DNA from: Anaerococcus marasmi
GTDB lineage: Bacteria > Bacillota > Clostridia > Tissierellales > Peptoniphilaceae
Assembly (NCBI RefSeq): GCF_900290195.1
Contig: NZ_OLMF01000004.1
Span: 237,501-301,500 of the forward strand
Direction: 5' to 3'
DNA length: 64,000 nt
The position numbers and the translations under genes were made by a program. The notes under the pieces were generated by a model that saw only the letters and a list, made by a program, of their open reading frames with translations, was not told the origin of the DNA and searched no databases. Shown here one piece after another: positions 33,455 through 43,725 of this stretch (the first letter of the stretch is position 1; each line of letters begins with the position of its first letter).

Positions 33455-35554
33455 ATGAACATTACAGAAATTTTATCAAAACAGCTAGAAATTAGCGAAA
33501 AGGGTATAGATGCGGTCACCAAGCTTTTGGATGAAGGCTCGACTGTTGCCTTTATCGCAAGATATAGGAAGGAAGCTACTGGAAATCTTACTGATGTTGA
33601 GATCAGGGATATAGAGAAGAATCTTAACAAATATAGGAATATTGAAAAGAGGCAAGAGGAAATTATTAATTCTATTGACTCTCAGGGTAAGCTTACTGAA
33701 GAGCTTAAAGAGGAGATTCTATCTACCAACACTCTTACTATTCTTGAAGATATTTATGCTCCCTATAAGTCTAAGAGAAAGACTAGGGCCGATATTGCTC
33801 GTGAGTTTGGACTTGATAAGCTATTAGATTTTTTGTTTACCAAGGCAGAAAGCGAGAGAGAAGCGATAGATGAAGCTCGTCAGTATCTTACAGAAAATCT
33901 AGAAAGTGAAGAGGAAGCCTTGGATAGGGCTCTGGATATTTTGGCAGAAGATATTTCTAATAGTATACCAGCGAGAAATATAATTAGAAGAGATGGTTTC
34001 TTAAGGGCTAAGCTTGTTTCAAGCTTAAAGGAGGATGAGGCTGGTCTTTATGAGAATTATTATGATTTTTCTAAGAAATTAAGGGAGATGAAATCCTTTC
34101 AAACTCTCGCTATTAATAGGGGTGAGAAGGAAAAAGCCCTTACTGTGAAGCTTGAATTTACAGATGAATATAATAAGAAACTTATTGCTGATTTGTTTAG
34201 GGAAGATAAGGACCTTAACCCTTATCAGGAATCACTTCTAGTAAAAACCGTAGATGACGCCTATAAGAGACTGATGCTTCCTTCAATTACAACAGAAATG
34301 AGAAACTTCCTTACTGAAAGTGCAGAAGATGAGTCAATTGGAGTATTTGGTAAGAATCTCAAGCCATATCTCTTGCAAAGACCGATTAAGGGCCAAGCAG
34401 TTATTGGACTTGATCCTGGTTTTAGAACAGGTTGTAAGGTGGCAGTTGTTGATCAGTTTGGTAAATATTTAGATTCTACCGTAATCTACCCAGTAGAGCC
34501 CCACAAGAAGGAAAAAGAAGCTATAGCAACTTTGAAGAAACTCGTAGAAAAATACGAGGTAAGTCTAATTGCTTTGGGCAATGCAACTGCCTCTAGGGAA
34601 ACCGAGCTAGTTGTAAATAAGCTTATACAAGAAGTCGATGGACTAAGTTATGCCATAGTAAATGAAGCAGGGGCTTCTGTATATTCTGCATCAGCCCTAG
34701 GCGAAGAGGAATTTCCTGATCTTGATGTAACTATAAGAGGAGCAATTTCTATGGCTAGAAGGCTCCAAGACCCTATGGCCGAACTTGTGAAGATTGAGCC
34801 AAAACACATAGGAATTGGGCAATATCAGCACGATCTAGATGGTAAGAAGCTTGATGAAGAGCTTTCCAAAGTTGTGGAGGATGCGGTAAATGAAGTTGGT
34901 GTTAGTATAAATAATGCCTCTTATAAGCTTTTAAGTTATGTATCAGGTCTTAATGCCAATCTTGCCAAAAGAATAGAGGAAGATTTCAAAGAAGGGAAGA
35001 TTGTCTACAGGAAAGATCTAAAGAGCGTAAAGGGTCTGGGAGATAAGACCTATAAGCTTTGTGCAGGTTTCTTGAGATTTCCTGACTCACCAGAAATTTT
35101 AGACAATACTGCAGTCCATCCAGAATCCTACAAGATAGCCAAGAAACTTGAAGGGGAGGACCTTGATAGTATAAATCTAGAAAGTCTTGCGGAAAAACTT
35201 GAGGTAGGAGTTCCGACCCTTAAGGATATTATTTCTGAGCTTAAAAAGCCAGGAAGAGATCCTAGAGAAGATAACCCTGAAATTCTAACTCGCAAGGAAG
35301 TAATGGGGATTGATGATTTAAAAGAGGGTATGATACTTAAAGGAAAGGTTAGAAATATTACAGACTTTGGTGCCTTCGTAGATATAGGCGTAGGAGTTGA
35401 TGGACTTGTTCATGTTTCAAAAATTTCCAATAAATTTATCAACAATCCTAACGAAGTCTTGACCAATTCGCAAGTTGTTGAAGTAAAAGTAATAGAGATA
35501 GACAGGAAGAAAGAAAGAATAGGTCTATCAATGAAAGATATAGGTGAAAAATGA
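33455..35554 (+). CDS. tex: Tex family RNA-binding transcription accessory protein
   Basis: A 699-residue Tex protein, a cytoplasmic nucleic-acid-binding factor thought to act on transcription and ribosome-associated processes. The domain order is clear: N-terminal helical region (STVAFIARYRKEATGNLTD at about 29-47 is the Tex signature), YqgF/RNase H-like domain (VIGLDPGFRTGCKVAVVD near 315), helix-hairpin-helix (YRKDLKSVKGLGDKTYKLCAGFL near 525), and a C-terminal S1 domain (GMILKGKVRNITDFGAFVDIGVGVDGLVH near 625). Length is normal. Its stop overlaps the proS start (ATGA), so they are coupled. Confidence 0.96.
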   Translation: MNITEILSKQLEISEKGIDAVTKLLDEGSTVAFIARYRKEATGNLTDVEIRDIEKNLNKYRNIEKRQEEIINSIDSQGKLTEELKEEILSTNTLTILEDIYAPYKSKRKTRADIAREFGLDKLLDFLFTKAESEREAIDEARQYLTENLESEEEALDRALDILAEDISNSIPARNIIRRDGFLRAKLVSSLKEDEAGLYENYYDFSKKLREMKSFQTLAINRGEKEKALTVKLEFTDEYNKKLIADLFREDKDLNPYQESLLVKTVDDAYKRLMLPSITTEMRNFLTESAEDESIGVFGKNLKPYLLQRPIKGQAVIGLDPGFRTGCKVAVVDQFGKYLDSTVIYPVEPHKKEKEAIATLKKLVEKYEVSLIALGNATASRETELVVNKLIQEVDGLSYAIVNEAGASVYSASALGEEEFPDLDVTIRGAISMARRLQDPMAELVKIEPKHIGIGQYQHDLDGKKLDEELSKVVEDAVNEVGVSINNASYKLLSYVSGLNANLAKRIEEDFKEGKIVYRKDLKSVKGLGDKTYKLCAGFLRFPDSPEILDNTAVHPESYKIAKKLEGEDLDSINLESLAEKLEVGVPTLKDIISELKKPGRDPREDNPEILTRKEVMGIDDLKEGMILKGKVRNITDFGAFVDIGVGVDGLVHVSKISNKFINNPNEVLTNSQVVEVKVIEIDRKKERIGLSMKDIGEK

Positions 35555-37269
35555 GATTATCAAAATATTATATGCCAACATTAAGGGAAGATCCTGTTGA
35601 TGCAGAAACTGCAAGTCATAAGTTTTTGACAAGGGGAGCCTTCATTAGAAAGCAAGCAAGTGGAGTTTATTCATTCCTACCACTTGGCAAGAAAGTTATA
35701 AATAAGATAGAAGCCATTGTAAGAGAAGCTATGGAAAATCATGATTCTATCGAAGTTTCAACTTCTATCTTACAAGCAAGAGAAATTTGGGAAGCTTCAG
35801 GTAGATGGGAAACTTTCGGTCCTGAGATGTTTAAGCTCAAGGACAGACACGAAAGAGAGTACTGCCTTGGCCCAACAGCAGAAGAAGCCTTCACATCTCT
35901 TGTTAAAGATGAGCTTAATTCTTACAAGCAACTTCCACTAAATATTTATCAGATTGTAGATAAGTTTAGAGATGAGAAAAGACCAAGATTTGGTATCAAT
36001 AGGTCAAGGGACTTCCTAATGAAAGATGCTTATTCCTTCGATGCTGACATGGAAGGGCTTGAAATATCCTATCAAAAAATGTGGGATGCCTACGTTGAAG
36101 CCTTTGATAAGATGGGGCTTGATTACAAAATTGTTGAAGGTGACTCGGGAACTATGGGCGGCAAAAAAAGCCATGAGTTTATCGCCCTATCAGAGACAGG
36201 AGAAGGAGTAATCCTTTATACTGATGATTCCGATTATGCCGCAACTGATGAAAAGGCAAGATTTAAGATGGACTTTGTCAAGGAAGATGAAAAAGACCTA
36301 GAATTAGTTGAAACAGTAGGGAAAACTACTATAGATGAAGTCTCAGAGTATTTAGGCAAAGATAGCCATCATTCAGCTAAGGCAGTAGACCTTTTGGTAA
36401 AGGGAGAGCCAGTACTCGCATTTGTCCCTGGAGATAGGGAGCTTAATATGGCAAAGCTTATCTCTTATCTCAAAGTACCAGAACATGAAATCGAAATGCT
36501 AGGTGATGAATCAATCGAAAAAATCACAGGAGCAAAAGCAGGTTATACTGGACCTATTGGATTAAAGGAAGACGTCCGTGTTCTAATTGATGAATCCCTA
36601 ACCAAAATAAACAACCTAACAGTTGGTGCCAACAAAACCGACTATCACTACATCAATGCTAACTTTAAGAGAAACTTTGATGGAGAAATAGTAGAAGACC
36701 TTCTTACTGCTAAGGAAGGCGACATGGCTTATGACGGATCGGGCATGCTTAAGGCTGCGAGAGGAATAGAAGTAGGAAATATCTTCCAATTAGGGACAAA
36801 ATATTCAGAAAGTCTAGAAGCTTACTTCTTAGATGAAAATGGTAAACAGAAACCATTTATAATGGGCTCTTACGGAATAGGAATTTCTCGTTCAGTTTCA
36901 GCCATAGTTGAGCAATATCACGACGATAAGGGAATTATATGGCCAACATCAGTTGCTCCTTTTGAGGCAATTGTAACTATTATAAACATCAACAAAGATG
37001 AGCAAAAAGAGCTTGGTGAAAAAATCTATCAAAGACTAAGGGAAGAAAGAATCGACGTTATCCTAGATGATAGAAAAGAAAGAGCTGGAGTTAAGTTTAA
37101 CGATAGAGACCTAATTGGTATACCATATAGGATTACTGTTGGAAAAGATGCAGCAGATGGCATAGTGGAATATTCTACAAGAAAAGATATGGAAAATGCA
37201 AAGATCTCATCAAGTGAAGCCATAGAAAAAATCGTAGACTCAATCAAAAAAGACCTATCTTTTAAATAG
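35551..37269 (+). CDS. proS: Proline--tRNA ligase
   Basis: A 572-residue class II aminoacyl-tRNA synthetase that charges tRNA-Pro. Motif 2 region (FRDEKRPRFGINRSRDFLMKDAYSF), motif 3 (FIMGSYGIGISRSVSAIVEQ) and the C-terminal anticodon-binding domain (from about 470) are present. The insertion editing domain of the bacterial type (about 225-385; SAKAVDLLVKGEPVLAFVPG and TVGANKTDYHYIN) should remove misacylated Ala. The start ATG overlaps the tex stop by four bases. Confidence 0.97.
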   Translation: MRLSKYYMPTLREDPVDAETASHKFLTRGAFIRKQASGVYSFLPLGKKVINKIEAIVREAMENHDSIEVSTSILQAREIWEASGRWETFGPEMFKLKDRHEREYCLGPTAEEAFTSLVKDELNSYKQLPLNIYQIVDKFRDEKRPRFGINRSRDFLMKDAYSFDADMEGLEISYQKMWDAYVEAFDKMGLDYKIVEGDSGTMGGKKSHEFIALSETGEGVILYTDDSDYAATDEKARFKMDFVKEDEKDLELVETVGKTTIDEVSEYLGKDSHHSAKAVDLLVKGEPVLAFVPGDRELNMAKLISYLKVPEHEIEMLGDESIEKITGAKAGYTGPIGLKEDVRVLIDESLTKINNLTVGANKTDYHYINANFKRNFDGEIVEDLLTAKEGDMAYDGSGMLKAARGIEVGNIFQLGTKYSESLEAYFLDENGKQKPFIMGSYGIGISRSVSAIVEQYHDDKGIIWPTSVAPFEAIVTIININKDEQKELGEKIYQRLREERIDVILDDRKERAGVKFNDRDLIGIPYRITVGKDAADGIVEYSTRKDMENAKISSSEAIEKIVDSIKKDLSFK

Positions 37270-37322
37270 AAAACGGGTATTATTATTAATGAAAGAAAAA
37301 ATAAGAACTATAAGGAGACAAT

Positions 37323-38186
37323 ATGTTAGTTAATGCAAAAGAAATGTTAGATAAAGCTTACGCAAATGGATATGCAATTGGTCACTTCAATACAAACAAC
37401 CTTGAATGGACAAAAGCAATCCTTAAAGCAAGCGAAGATAAACAAACAGCTGTTATAGTAGCAGCATCTGAGGGAGCTATCAAATACATGGGAGGCTTTA
37501 GAGTAGTTGCTGACCTTGTAAAAGCTATGCATGATGAAATGGGAATTACAGTTCCTGTAGCAATTCACCTTGACCATGGTTCATATGAAGGAGCAAAGAA
37601 AGCAATCGAAGCTGGCTTTACTTCAGTAATGTTTGATGGTTCACACTTCCCGCTAGATGAAAACCTTGAAAAGACAAAAGAAATTGTTGAGCTTGCTCAC
37701 TCTAAAGGAATCTCTGTAGAAGCAGAAGTTGGTGGTATCGGCGGAGAAGAAGATGGAGTTACATCAGCAGGAGAGCTTGCAGACGTTGAAGAATGCAAGA
37801 AGATTGCAGGTCTTGGAATAGACTTCTTAGCAGCAGGTATCGGGAACATCCACGGAGTTTACCCAGCTGACTGGCAAGGACTTAACTTTGATAGACTAAA
37901 AGAAATTTCTGATGCAGTAAATATGCCAATAGTTCTTCACGGTGGTACAGGAATTCCTGATGATCAAATCAAAAAAGCTATCAGCTTAGGAGTTTCAAAA
38001 ATCAATGTAAACACAGAATGCCAACTTGTATTTGCTGAAGCTACAAGAAAATATATAGAAGCTGGTAAAGATCAAGAAGGTAAAGGCTTTGACCCTAGAA
38101 AATTATTAGCAGATGGAACTCAAGCGATAATCGATAAAGTCGAAGAAAAAATTGACATGTTTGGTTCTGAAAACAGTGCAAAATAA
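37323..38186 (+). CDS. fba: Class II fructose-1,6-bisphosphate aldolase
   Basis: A 287-residue zinc-dependent aldolase that splits fructose-1,6-bisphosphate in glycolysis. Zinc and catalytic residues are seen in HLDHGSYEG (His-Asp-His), VEAEVGGIGGEEDG (Glu), GIGNIHGVYP (His) and VLHGGTGIPDDQI (His, phosphate loop). NVNTECQLVF also fits the family. The ATG follows AAGGAG. It is expressed alone: a hairpin terminator follows within 10 bases. The remaining lower glycolytic genes are clustered at 52.7-57.0 kb. Confidence 0.97.
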   Translation: MLVNAKEMLDKAYANGYAIGHFNTNNLEWTKAILKASEDKQTAVIVAASEGAIKYMGGFRVVADLVKAMHDEMGITVPVAIHLDHGSYEGAKKAIEAGFTSVMFDGSHFPLDENLEKTKEIVELAHSKGISVEAEVGGIGGEEDGVTSAGELADVEECKKIAGLGIDFLAAGIGNIHGVYPADWQGLNFDRLKEISDAVNMPIVLHGGTGIPDDQIKKAISLGVSKINVNTECQLVFAEATRKYIEAGKDQEGKGFDPRKLLADGTQAIIDKVEEKIDMFGSENSAK

Positions 38187-38195
38187 CAAAGAGAA

Positions 38196-38220
38196 TGGGG
38201 GCCTTAGGGCTCCTTTTTTC
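38196..38220 (+). terminator. Rho-independent terminator of fba
   Basis: GGGGCC-TTAG-GGCTCC hairpin (one G-T pair) followed by six T. The open frame seen here (from 38195) is only an upstream extension of rho. Confidence 0.75.
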
Positions 38221-38233
38221 TATAAAGGAATAT

Positions 38234-39538
38234 ATGGATAATTTAAAAGATAAAAAACTAGTAGAATTAAGAGAATTGGCCAAGGAGATGGGTATCGAAT
38301 CTATAAGCAAGTATAGAAAAGATGAACTCATCAAGCTAATCGAAGAAGAAGAAGCTAATAGAAACGAAGAGAAAAAAGAAGAAGCAGAGAATGACCTAGG
38401 TCAAAAGTTCGATTGCGATGGTATCTTAGAAATTTTGCCTGATGGATATGGCTTCCTCCGTACCCAACTTTATGAAAGTGGAGATGATGATATATATGTT
38501 CCACCTAAACAGATTAAAATGTTTAGATTAAAGACAGGCGATTACATAAGAGGAATTGCAAGAGAAAAACACGCCAGAGATAAGTTTGCACCGCTCATTT
38601 TTGTATCTGATGTCAACGGTATCAATCCAGGAGTTGCCTACAATAGGCCATATTTTGAAGATCTAACTCCAATTTACCCAAAAGAAAAAATATCCTTAGA
38701 AACAACTAAAGATCACTTTTCTGAAAGAATCATAGATTTTATAAGTCCAATCGGTCGAGGCCAAAGAGGGTTGATTGTCTCCCAACCTAAGGCAGGAAAG
38801 ACCACTCTCATCAAAGATATTGAAAGATCCATCGAGAAAAACTATGACGATATCAAAATAATAGTTCTATTAATAGATGAAAGACCAGAAGAGGTAACTG
38901 ACTTTATTCGCTATGTAAACAAATACAGGGATCCAGAAAACGAGCTCATGCGTACAGAAGTTGCAGCATCTACCTTTGACAAAACACCCCAAAGCCATAT
39001 AGACATGGCGGAGATGGTTCTAGAGAGAGCTAAGAGATTCGTTGAAGAAAAAAAGGATGTAGTAATACTTTTAGATTCAATAACTAGACTTGCTAGAGCT
39101 TACAATATTATGACACCACAATCAGGAAGAACACTTTCTGGTGGACTTGATCCCCTAGCTCTTGTAGGACCTAAGCAATTTTTCGGAGCAGCTAGAAATA
39201 TAGAGGATGGGGGTTCACTAACTATACTTGCTACAGCTCTAGTCGATACAGGTTCTAGAATGGATGATATGATCTTTGAAGAGTTTAAGGGAACTGGCAA
39301 TATGGAAATCCACCTAGACAGAAGACTTGCTGATAGGAGGATATTCCCAGCAATTAATATTGAGAAGTCTTCAACAAGAAGAGAAGACCTCCTCCTTACA
39401 AATAAGGAACTTGAGGCAGTAATCAAGTTAAGAAAGTCCAATATGAATAACGCAGAATCCATAGTCGAGTTAATCGATTGGATGAGGAGAACTGAGGATA
39501 ATAATAAGTTTATAGAATTGATAAATAATTCCTACTAG
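38234..39538 (+). CDS. rho: Transcription termination factor Rho
   Basis: A 434-residue RNA-dependent ATPase helicase. The N-terminal Rho domain (LVELRELAKEMGIES) is followed by the cold-shock-like RNA-binding domain (about 65-130; GILEILPDGYGFLRT), Walker A (QPKAGKTTL, at about 178-186, in the QRGLIVSQPKAGKT context), Walker B (VVILLDSITRLARAYN) and the Q and R loops (SGRTLSGGLD). The ATG at 38234 is preferred over the in-frame codon at 38195, which lies before the fba terminator. Rho coexists here with many intrinsic terminators. Confidence 0.96.
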   Translation: MDNLKDKKLVELRELAKEMGIESISKYRKDELIKLIEEEEANRNEEKKEEAENDLGQKFDCDGILEILPDGYGFLRTQLYESGDDDIYVPPKQIKMFRLKTGDYIRGIAREKHARDKFAPLIFVSDVNGINPGVAYNRPYFEDLTPIYPKEKISLETTKDHFSERIIDFISPIGRGQRGLIVSQPKAGKTTLIKDIERSIEKNYDDIKIIVLLIDERPEEVTDFIRYVNKYRDPENELMRTEVAASTFDKTPQSHIDMAEMVLERAKRFVEEKKDVVILLDSITRLARAYNIMTPQSGRTLSGGLDPLALVGPKQFFGAARNIEDGGSLTILATALVDTGSRMDDMIFEEFKGTGNMEIHLDRRLADRRIFPAINIEKSSTRREDLLLTNKELEAVIKLRKSNMNNAESIVELIDWMRRTEDNNKFIELINNSY

Positions 39539-39541
39539 GGC

Positions 39542-39570
39542 TTGCAATAATTTCGTCTGACTGGTATGAT
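39542..39570 (+). promoter_or_regulatory. Promoter of rpmE
   Basis: TTGCAA (39542-39547) and TATGAT (39565-39570) with 17 bases between, plus an extended -10 (TGG just before). About 38 bases before the rpmE ATG. Confidence 0.75.
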
Positions 39571-39608
39571 ATTAATTGCTTATTGAAAGAAGAAACAAGA
39601 GGTGTTAT

Positions 39609-39812
39609 ATGAAAAAAGACTTACATCCAGAATATCACCAAGCAAAAGTAACATGCATTTCATGTGGCAATGAATTCACTGTAGGTTCTACTGAAGATGA
39701 AATCAAAGTAGAAGTTTGCAACAATTGTCACCCATTCTACTCAGGAAAACAAAGAAATGCTGAACGTGGTGGTAACGTTGAGAAATTTAACAAAAAATAC
39801 GGTAGAAAATAG
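39609..39812 (+). CDS. rpmE: 50S ribosomal protein bL31 (zinc-binding type)
   Basis: A 67-residue ribosomal protein of the large subunit. MKKDLHPEYH is the typical start. Zinc ligands are present (CISCG and CNNCHPFYSGKQ), so this is the C+ form. Eleven in-frame codons upstream exist but the ATG at 39609 agrees with the family and with AGAGGTG as ribosome site. It has its own promoter and a strong terminator. Confidence 0.97.
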   Translation: MKKDLHPEYHQAKVTCISCGNEFTVGSTEDEIKVEVCNNCHPFYSGKQRNAERGGNVEKFNKKYGRK

Positions 39813-39820
39813 TAGAAATT

Positions 39821-39848
39821 ATAAGGTAAGGCGACTTACCTTATTTTT
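39821..39848 (+). terminator. Rho-independent terminator of rpmE
   Basis: ATAAGGTAAG-GCGA-CTTACCTTAT, a perfect 10-bp stem with a tetraloop and a T run. Confidence 0.92.
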
Positions 39849-39859
39849 GTGTATAAAAA

Positions 39860-40654
39860 ATGAAAATAAAAGATTATTTAGATAAAAATTATGATATTAG
39901 CCTTATCGCTCTAACTTATCTTCTAGATACAAATAAAAGCTCGGTAATTCTAAAAAGTGAGGAAGAGCTTGATGACAAAATAAGTGTAAAATTAGATGAT
40001 ATTATAGCTAGATATAATAAGGGTTATCCACTCCAATACGCTATAGGAGAATGGGAATTTTATGGACTTAACTTTAAGGTAGATGAAAGAGCCCTTATAC
40101 CGAGATTTGAAACTGAAATAATAGTTGACTTTCTAGTAAAATCTTCCTATAAGAAAGATAAAATACTTGATATTGGCACTGGTTCTGGTGCAATAGCGAT
40201 TAGTCTTGGCAAAAATTTACCTGCTAGTGAAATTGTAGGCAGCGATATTAAAGATAAGGCTTTAAGTCTTGCCCAGGAGAATAAAGAGAGATTAAAGGCT
40301 TTTAACGTTTCTTTTATAAAATCTAATTTGTTTGAGGAAATTTCAGAAAAATTTGATATAATAATATCGAACCCTCCCTATATAAATCAGACTGATTATG
40401 ATAAGTTAGATGAGAGATTATACTTTGAGCCAAAATCTGCGCTATTGGCAAGCGAAGATGGCTTATATTTCTACAAAAGAATAATAAAAGATGCAAAGGC
40501 TTATCTTAACCAGGGAGGAAGGCTTGTTTTTGAAATTGGATATGACCAAAAGCAAAGGATATGTGAGCTTTTGAACGAATCTGATTTTAAAAATATCAAA
40601 AGTATGAAAGATTATAATGATTTTGATAGATTTATAATCGCTGAGAAAGGATAA
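39860..40654 (+). CDS. prmC: Peptide chain release factor N5-glutamine methyltransferase
   Basis: A 264-residue SAM-dependent enzyme that methylates the Gln of the GGQ motif in release factors, acting on the product of the next gene. The N-terminal helical domain contains LQYAIGEWEFYGLNFKV; the methyltransferase fold shows ILDIGTGSGAIAISLG (SAM motif I, about 97-112) and the catalytic NPPY in IISNPPYIN (about 170-178). The gene lies 3 bases before prfA, the classical pairing. Confidence 0.96.
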   Translation: MKIKDYLDKNYDISLIALTYLLDTNKSSVILKSEEELDDKISVKLDDIIARYNKGYPLQYAIGEWEFYGLNFKVDERALIPRFETEIIVDFLVKSSYKKDKILDIGTGSGAIAISLGKNLPASEIVGSDIKDKALSLAQENKERLKAFNVSFIKSNLFEEISEKFDIIISNPPYINQTDYDKLDERLYFEPKSALLASEDGLYFYKRIIKDAKAYLNQGGRLVFEIGYDQKQRICELLNESDFKNIKSMKDYNDFDRFIIAEKG

Positions 40655-40657
40655 AAG

Positions 40658-41734
40658 ATGTTTGAAAATATTGAACATATTAAGGAAAACTATTTGGATC
40701 TTGAGAAAAAAATGATCGATCCAGAGGTTTTGGCAGATATTTCTAAACTAACTAAGATAACTAGAGAGTACAATTCTCTAAAACCAATAGTTGAAAAATA
40801 TGACCAAATCAAAGATTCTGAGTCTACAATTGAAGAAAATAAAGACCTAATCAATGAGACAGACGACCAGGATATGGTCGATATGCTAAAAGAAGAAATA
40901 AAAGAAAATGAGAAGCTCTTAGAAGAGTACAAGGAAGAGATGAAAATTCTCCTTATACCAAAAGACCCTAACGATTCAAGAGACGTTATTGTTGAAATAA
41001 GACCAGGAGCTGGCGGAGACGAGGCAGGACTTTTCGCTGGAGATCTTTATAGGATGTATCACATGTATGCTGACAAGGAAGGCTACAAGACAGAAGATGT
41101 CGAAGTAAGCAGCCAAGGAGTTGGTGGAATCAAGGAAGCTACCTTTATGATTAGAGGAGAGGGAGCCTATTCTAGATTCAAATATGAATCTGGAGTTCAC
41201 AGGGTTCAAAGAGTTCCAGAAACAGAATCAGGTGGTAGAATTCATACTTCAACAGCCACAGTTGCAGTTTTGCCAGAAGTAGATGAGGTCGATGTTGAGC
41301 TTGATCCTAATGATATAAGAACAGATGTATTTAGATCATCAGGAAATGGTGGACAATCAGTAAACACAACAGATTCTGCTGTAAGGCTAACCCATATTCC
41401 AACAGGAATTGTTGTTAGTATGCAAGATGAGAAAAGCCAAATCAAAAATAAAGAAAAGGCCATGAAGATTCTTCTAGCCCGTATATATGAACTTGAAGAA
41501 GAAAAGAGAAATAAGGAAATAGCTGATAATAGAAAAAGCCAAGTTGGTACTGGTGACAGGTCAGAGAGAATTAGAACTTACAATTTCCCTCAAGGAAGAA
41601 TTACAGATCACAGGATCAACAAGACGATTTATCAATTAGATGACTTCCTAAATGGTAATGTAGGAGAGATGATAGATTCCTTAATTGCCGAAGATCAAAC
41701 TAGAAAATTAGAGAAAATAGGCGAGGAAGAATAG
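40658..41734 (+). CDS. prfA: Peptide chain release factor 1
   Basis: A 358-residue class I release factor that reads UAA and UAG. The codon-recognition motif region PETESGGRIHTS (PxT type) and the catalytic GGQ in RSSGNGGQSVNTTDSAV are present, followed by the usual HIPTGI region. The Gln in GGQ is the target of PrmC encoded just upstream. Length is normal. Confidence 0.97.
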   Translation: MFENIEHIKENYLDLEKKMIDPEVLADISKLTKITREYNSLKPIVEKYDQIKDSESTIEENKDLINETDDQDMVDMLKEEIKENEKLLEEYKEEMKILLIPKDPNDSRDVIVEIRPGAGGDEAGLFAGDLYRMYHMYADKEGYKTEDVEVSSQGVGGIKEATFMIRGEGAYSRFKYESGVHRVQRVPETESGGRIHTSTATVAVLPEVDEVDVELDPNDIRTDVFRSSGNGGQSVNTTDSAVRLTHIPTGIVVSMQDEKSQIKNKEKAMKILLARIYELEEEKRNKEIADNRKSQVGTGDRSERIRTYNFPQGRITDHRINKTIYQLDDFLNGNVGEMIDSLIAEDQTRKLEKIGEEE

Positions 41735-41735
41735 A

Positions 41736-42671
41736 TTGTTTGAATTCTTATCGAGAAAGTTTATCAAAAAATCCACCAATATGGATGATTTTTCCTATAG
41801 ACTTTCTTTAATATCCCTATCTTCATCTATAGGTATAGCTATAAACGTATTGCTATTTATTATGAAGGTAAGCCTTGGATTTGTAATCCATTCTCAGGCT
41901 ATAATAAATGATGCTTTTAACAACTTATCGGATTCTGTAGTATCTTTGATGGCGCTTTTTGGATCAAATATTAGCAAGAAACCTGCTGATAAGGAACATC
42001 CTTTCGGCCATGGGAGAAGTGAGTATGTAATTAGCTTATTAGTTTCTATAGTAATTATGTATGTAGGATTCACTCTTTTTGTAAATTCTGTAAAAAGTTT
42101 TAGCGACAATAGCTTTGATGGGCTAAATCTTCTAACTTTAGTAATACTACTCCTTAGTAATGCCTTCAAAGTTTACATTTATCTATTAAATAAGAAGCTT
42201 TATAAAAGTCTCGATAGCGAGCTAAATTTAGGAGTAATGCTCGATGCGAGAAATGATATAATAGCGACAAGCGCAATCCTTGTTGGGTCAATTATACAAG
42301 CTTATGTAAGCTTTAATGTCGATGCAATTATGGGTATTATCATTTCATTTTTTGTATTCTATCCAGGTCTCGAGATGTTTAAAGATACGACGAAAGTTTT
42401 ACTTGGAAAAAGGGTCGATAGCGAGATAGAAAAGAAAATTGATCAGATAATTATGGAAAGTGACCTGGCAATTGGATATCATGATTTACAAATTCATGAA
42501 TATGGCAAAGGAAGGATGGCGGGATCTGTCCATGTGGAAGTTCCAGCTAACTTAACTGTAGAAGTTGTCCATAGACAAATCGATAAGATAGAAAGTGAAA
42601 TCTACGATAGGACAAAAGTCGAGATAACAATTCACATGGATCCAACCTATTGTGTAATAGATGATAAGTGA
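41736..42671 (+). CDS. Cation diffusion facilitator transporter
   Basis: A 311-residue CDF-family metal/proton antiporter. Six transmembrane segments fall in the first 210 residues. The metal site Asp residues are in AIINDAFNNLSDS (helix 2, DxxxD) and MLDARNDIIATSA (helix 5). HPFGHGRSEYVISL is the family loop. The C-terminal cytoplasmic domain (about 220-305) has HDLQIHEYGKG and HMDP. The start is TTG at 41736, one base after the prfA stop. Manganese, iron or zinc export cannot be told apart from sequence. Confidence 0.92.
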   Translation: MFEFLSRKFIKKSTNMDDFSYRLSLISLSSSIGIAINVLLFIMKVSLGFVIHSQAIINDAFNNLSDSVVSLMALFGSNISKKPADKEHPFGHGRSEYVISLLVSIVIMYVGFTLFVNSVKSFSDNSFDGLNLLTLVILLLSNAFKVYIYLLNKKLYKSLDSELNLGVMLDARNDIIATSAILVGSIIQAYVSFNVDAIMGIIISFFVFYPGLEMFKDTTKVLLGKRVDSEIEKKIDQIIMESDLAIGYHDLQIHEYGKGRMAGSVHVEVPANLTVEVVHRQIDKIESEIYDRTKVEITIHMDPTYCVIDDK

Positions 42672-43717
42672 AAGAAGATGTAATGGAAACAGAAGTTTTA
42701 AAGATTGATAGAGAAAACATAGATGATGAAATTATTAAAAAGGCTGCAAGCCTTCTTAGAGTCGGCGAGCTTGTAGCTATTCCAACTGAGACCGTTTATG
42801 GACTTGGGGCAAATGGCTTAGACGGTAAGGCTTGTCTAAATATTTTCAAAACTAAGAAGAGGCCAGCTGATAATCCTCTAATTTTACATATTTCTAATAA
42901 AAAAATGTTATATAATCTAGTAGAAGATGTAAGCGATGATGCAAAAAAGCTTATGACTTTATGGCCGGGACCATTGACTATGATTTTCAAAAAATCAAAG
43001 ATTATTCCAGAAGTTGTAACTGCAGGTGGAGATACAGTAGCTATTAGATTTCCAGTTGATGAAATCGCTAGAAGAATAATAGATGAAGCTAATCTTCCTA
43101 TTGCGGCTCCTTCTGCTAATATATCAGGTAGACCATCTCCTACAAATGCTAGTGACTGCTACTATGATCTTAATGGGAAGATCCCATTGATTGTAGATGG
43201 TGGAGCTTGTAATATAGGAATAGAGTCGACTGTAATTGACATGTCAGAAGAAATACCGACAATCCTAAGGCCGGGATTTTATACTTTAGAGTATATAAGG
43301 GAAATTCTTCCTAATGTCGTCTTAGATGATGCCTTAGTTGATGATAATAAGATTCCTAAATCGCCAGGACAAAAATACAAGCACTATGCTCCTAAAGCTA
43401 GAATGCAGATTTATGTAGGAGATAGGGCATCTGATTTTATTTATAAAAAGGCCAGAGACTATCAAAACAAGGGAATCAAAGTCGGAGTCTTGGTATTTGA
43501 AGATGATATGGAAAGATTTGATGGATTCGAGAGAATATCTTTTGGTGACAGAAATGACCTTAGACAAATGAGCCAGGTCTTATTTACGGCGCTAAGGAAG
43601 ATGGACAAATTAAAAGTAGATCTTATACTAGCTGAAGGTGTAATGGATAATAACTTGGGTAAGAGTATAATGAATAGAATGAAAAAATCTGCCTCAGGCA
43701 ATATAGAATATTTATAG
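42668..43717 (+). CDS. L-threonylcarbamoyladenylate synthase (Sua5/TsaC type)
   Basis: A 349-residue long-form Sua5 enzyme that makes threonylcarbamoyl-AMP for t6A at position 37 of ANN-reading tRNAs. The YrdC domain (about 15-200) shows [29 protein letters not shown] and [18 protein letters not shown] with the KxR and SxN motifs. The C-terminal Sua5 domain starts with [14 protein letters not shown] at about 227. The start may be GTG 42668 (four-base overlap with the previous gene) or ATG 42683; the second has a slightly better ribosome site. Confidence 0.94.
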   Translation: MKEDVMETEVLKIDRENIDDEIIKKAASLLRVGELVAIPTETVYGLGANGLDGKACLNIFKTKKRPADNPLILHISNKKMLYNLVEDVSDDAKKLMTLWPGPLTMIFKKSKIIPEVVTAGGDTVAIRFPVDEIARRIIDEANLPIAAPSANISGRPSPTNASDCYYDLNGKIPLIVDGGACNIGIESTVIDMSEEIPTILRPGFYTLEYIREILPNVVLDDALVDDNKIPKSPGQKYKHYAPKARMQIYVGDRASDFIYKKARDYQNKGIKVGVLVFEDDMERFDGFERISFGDRNDLRQMSQVLFTALRKMDKLKVDLILAEGVMDNNLGKSIMNRMKKSASGNIEYL

Positions 43718-43725
43718 GAGGGCAT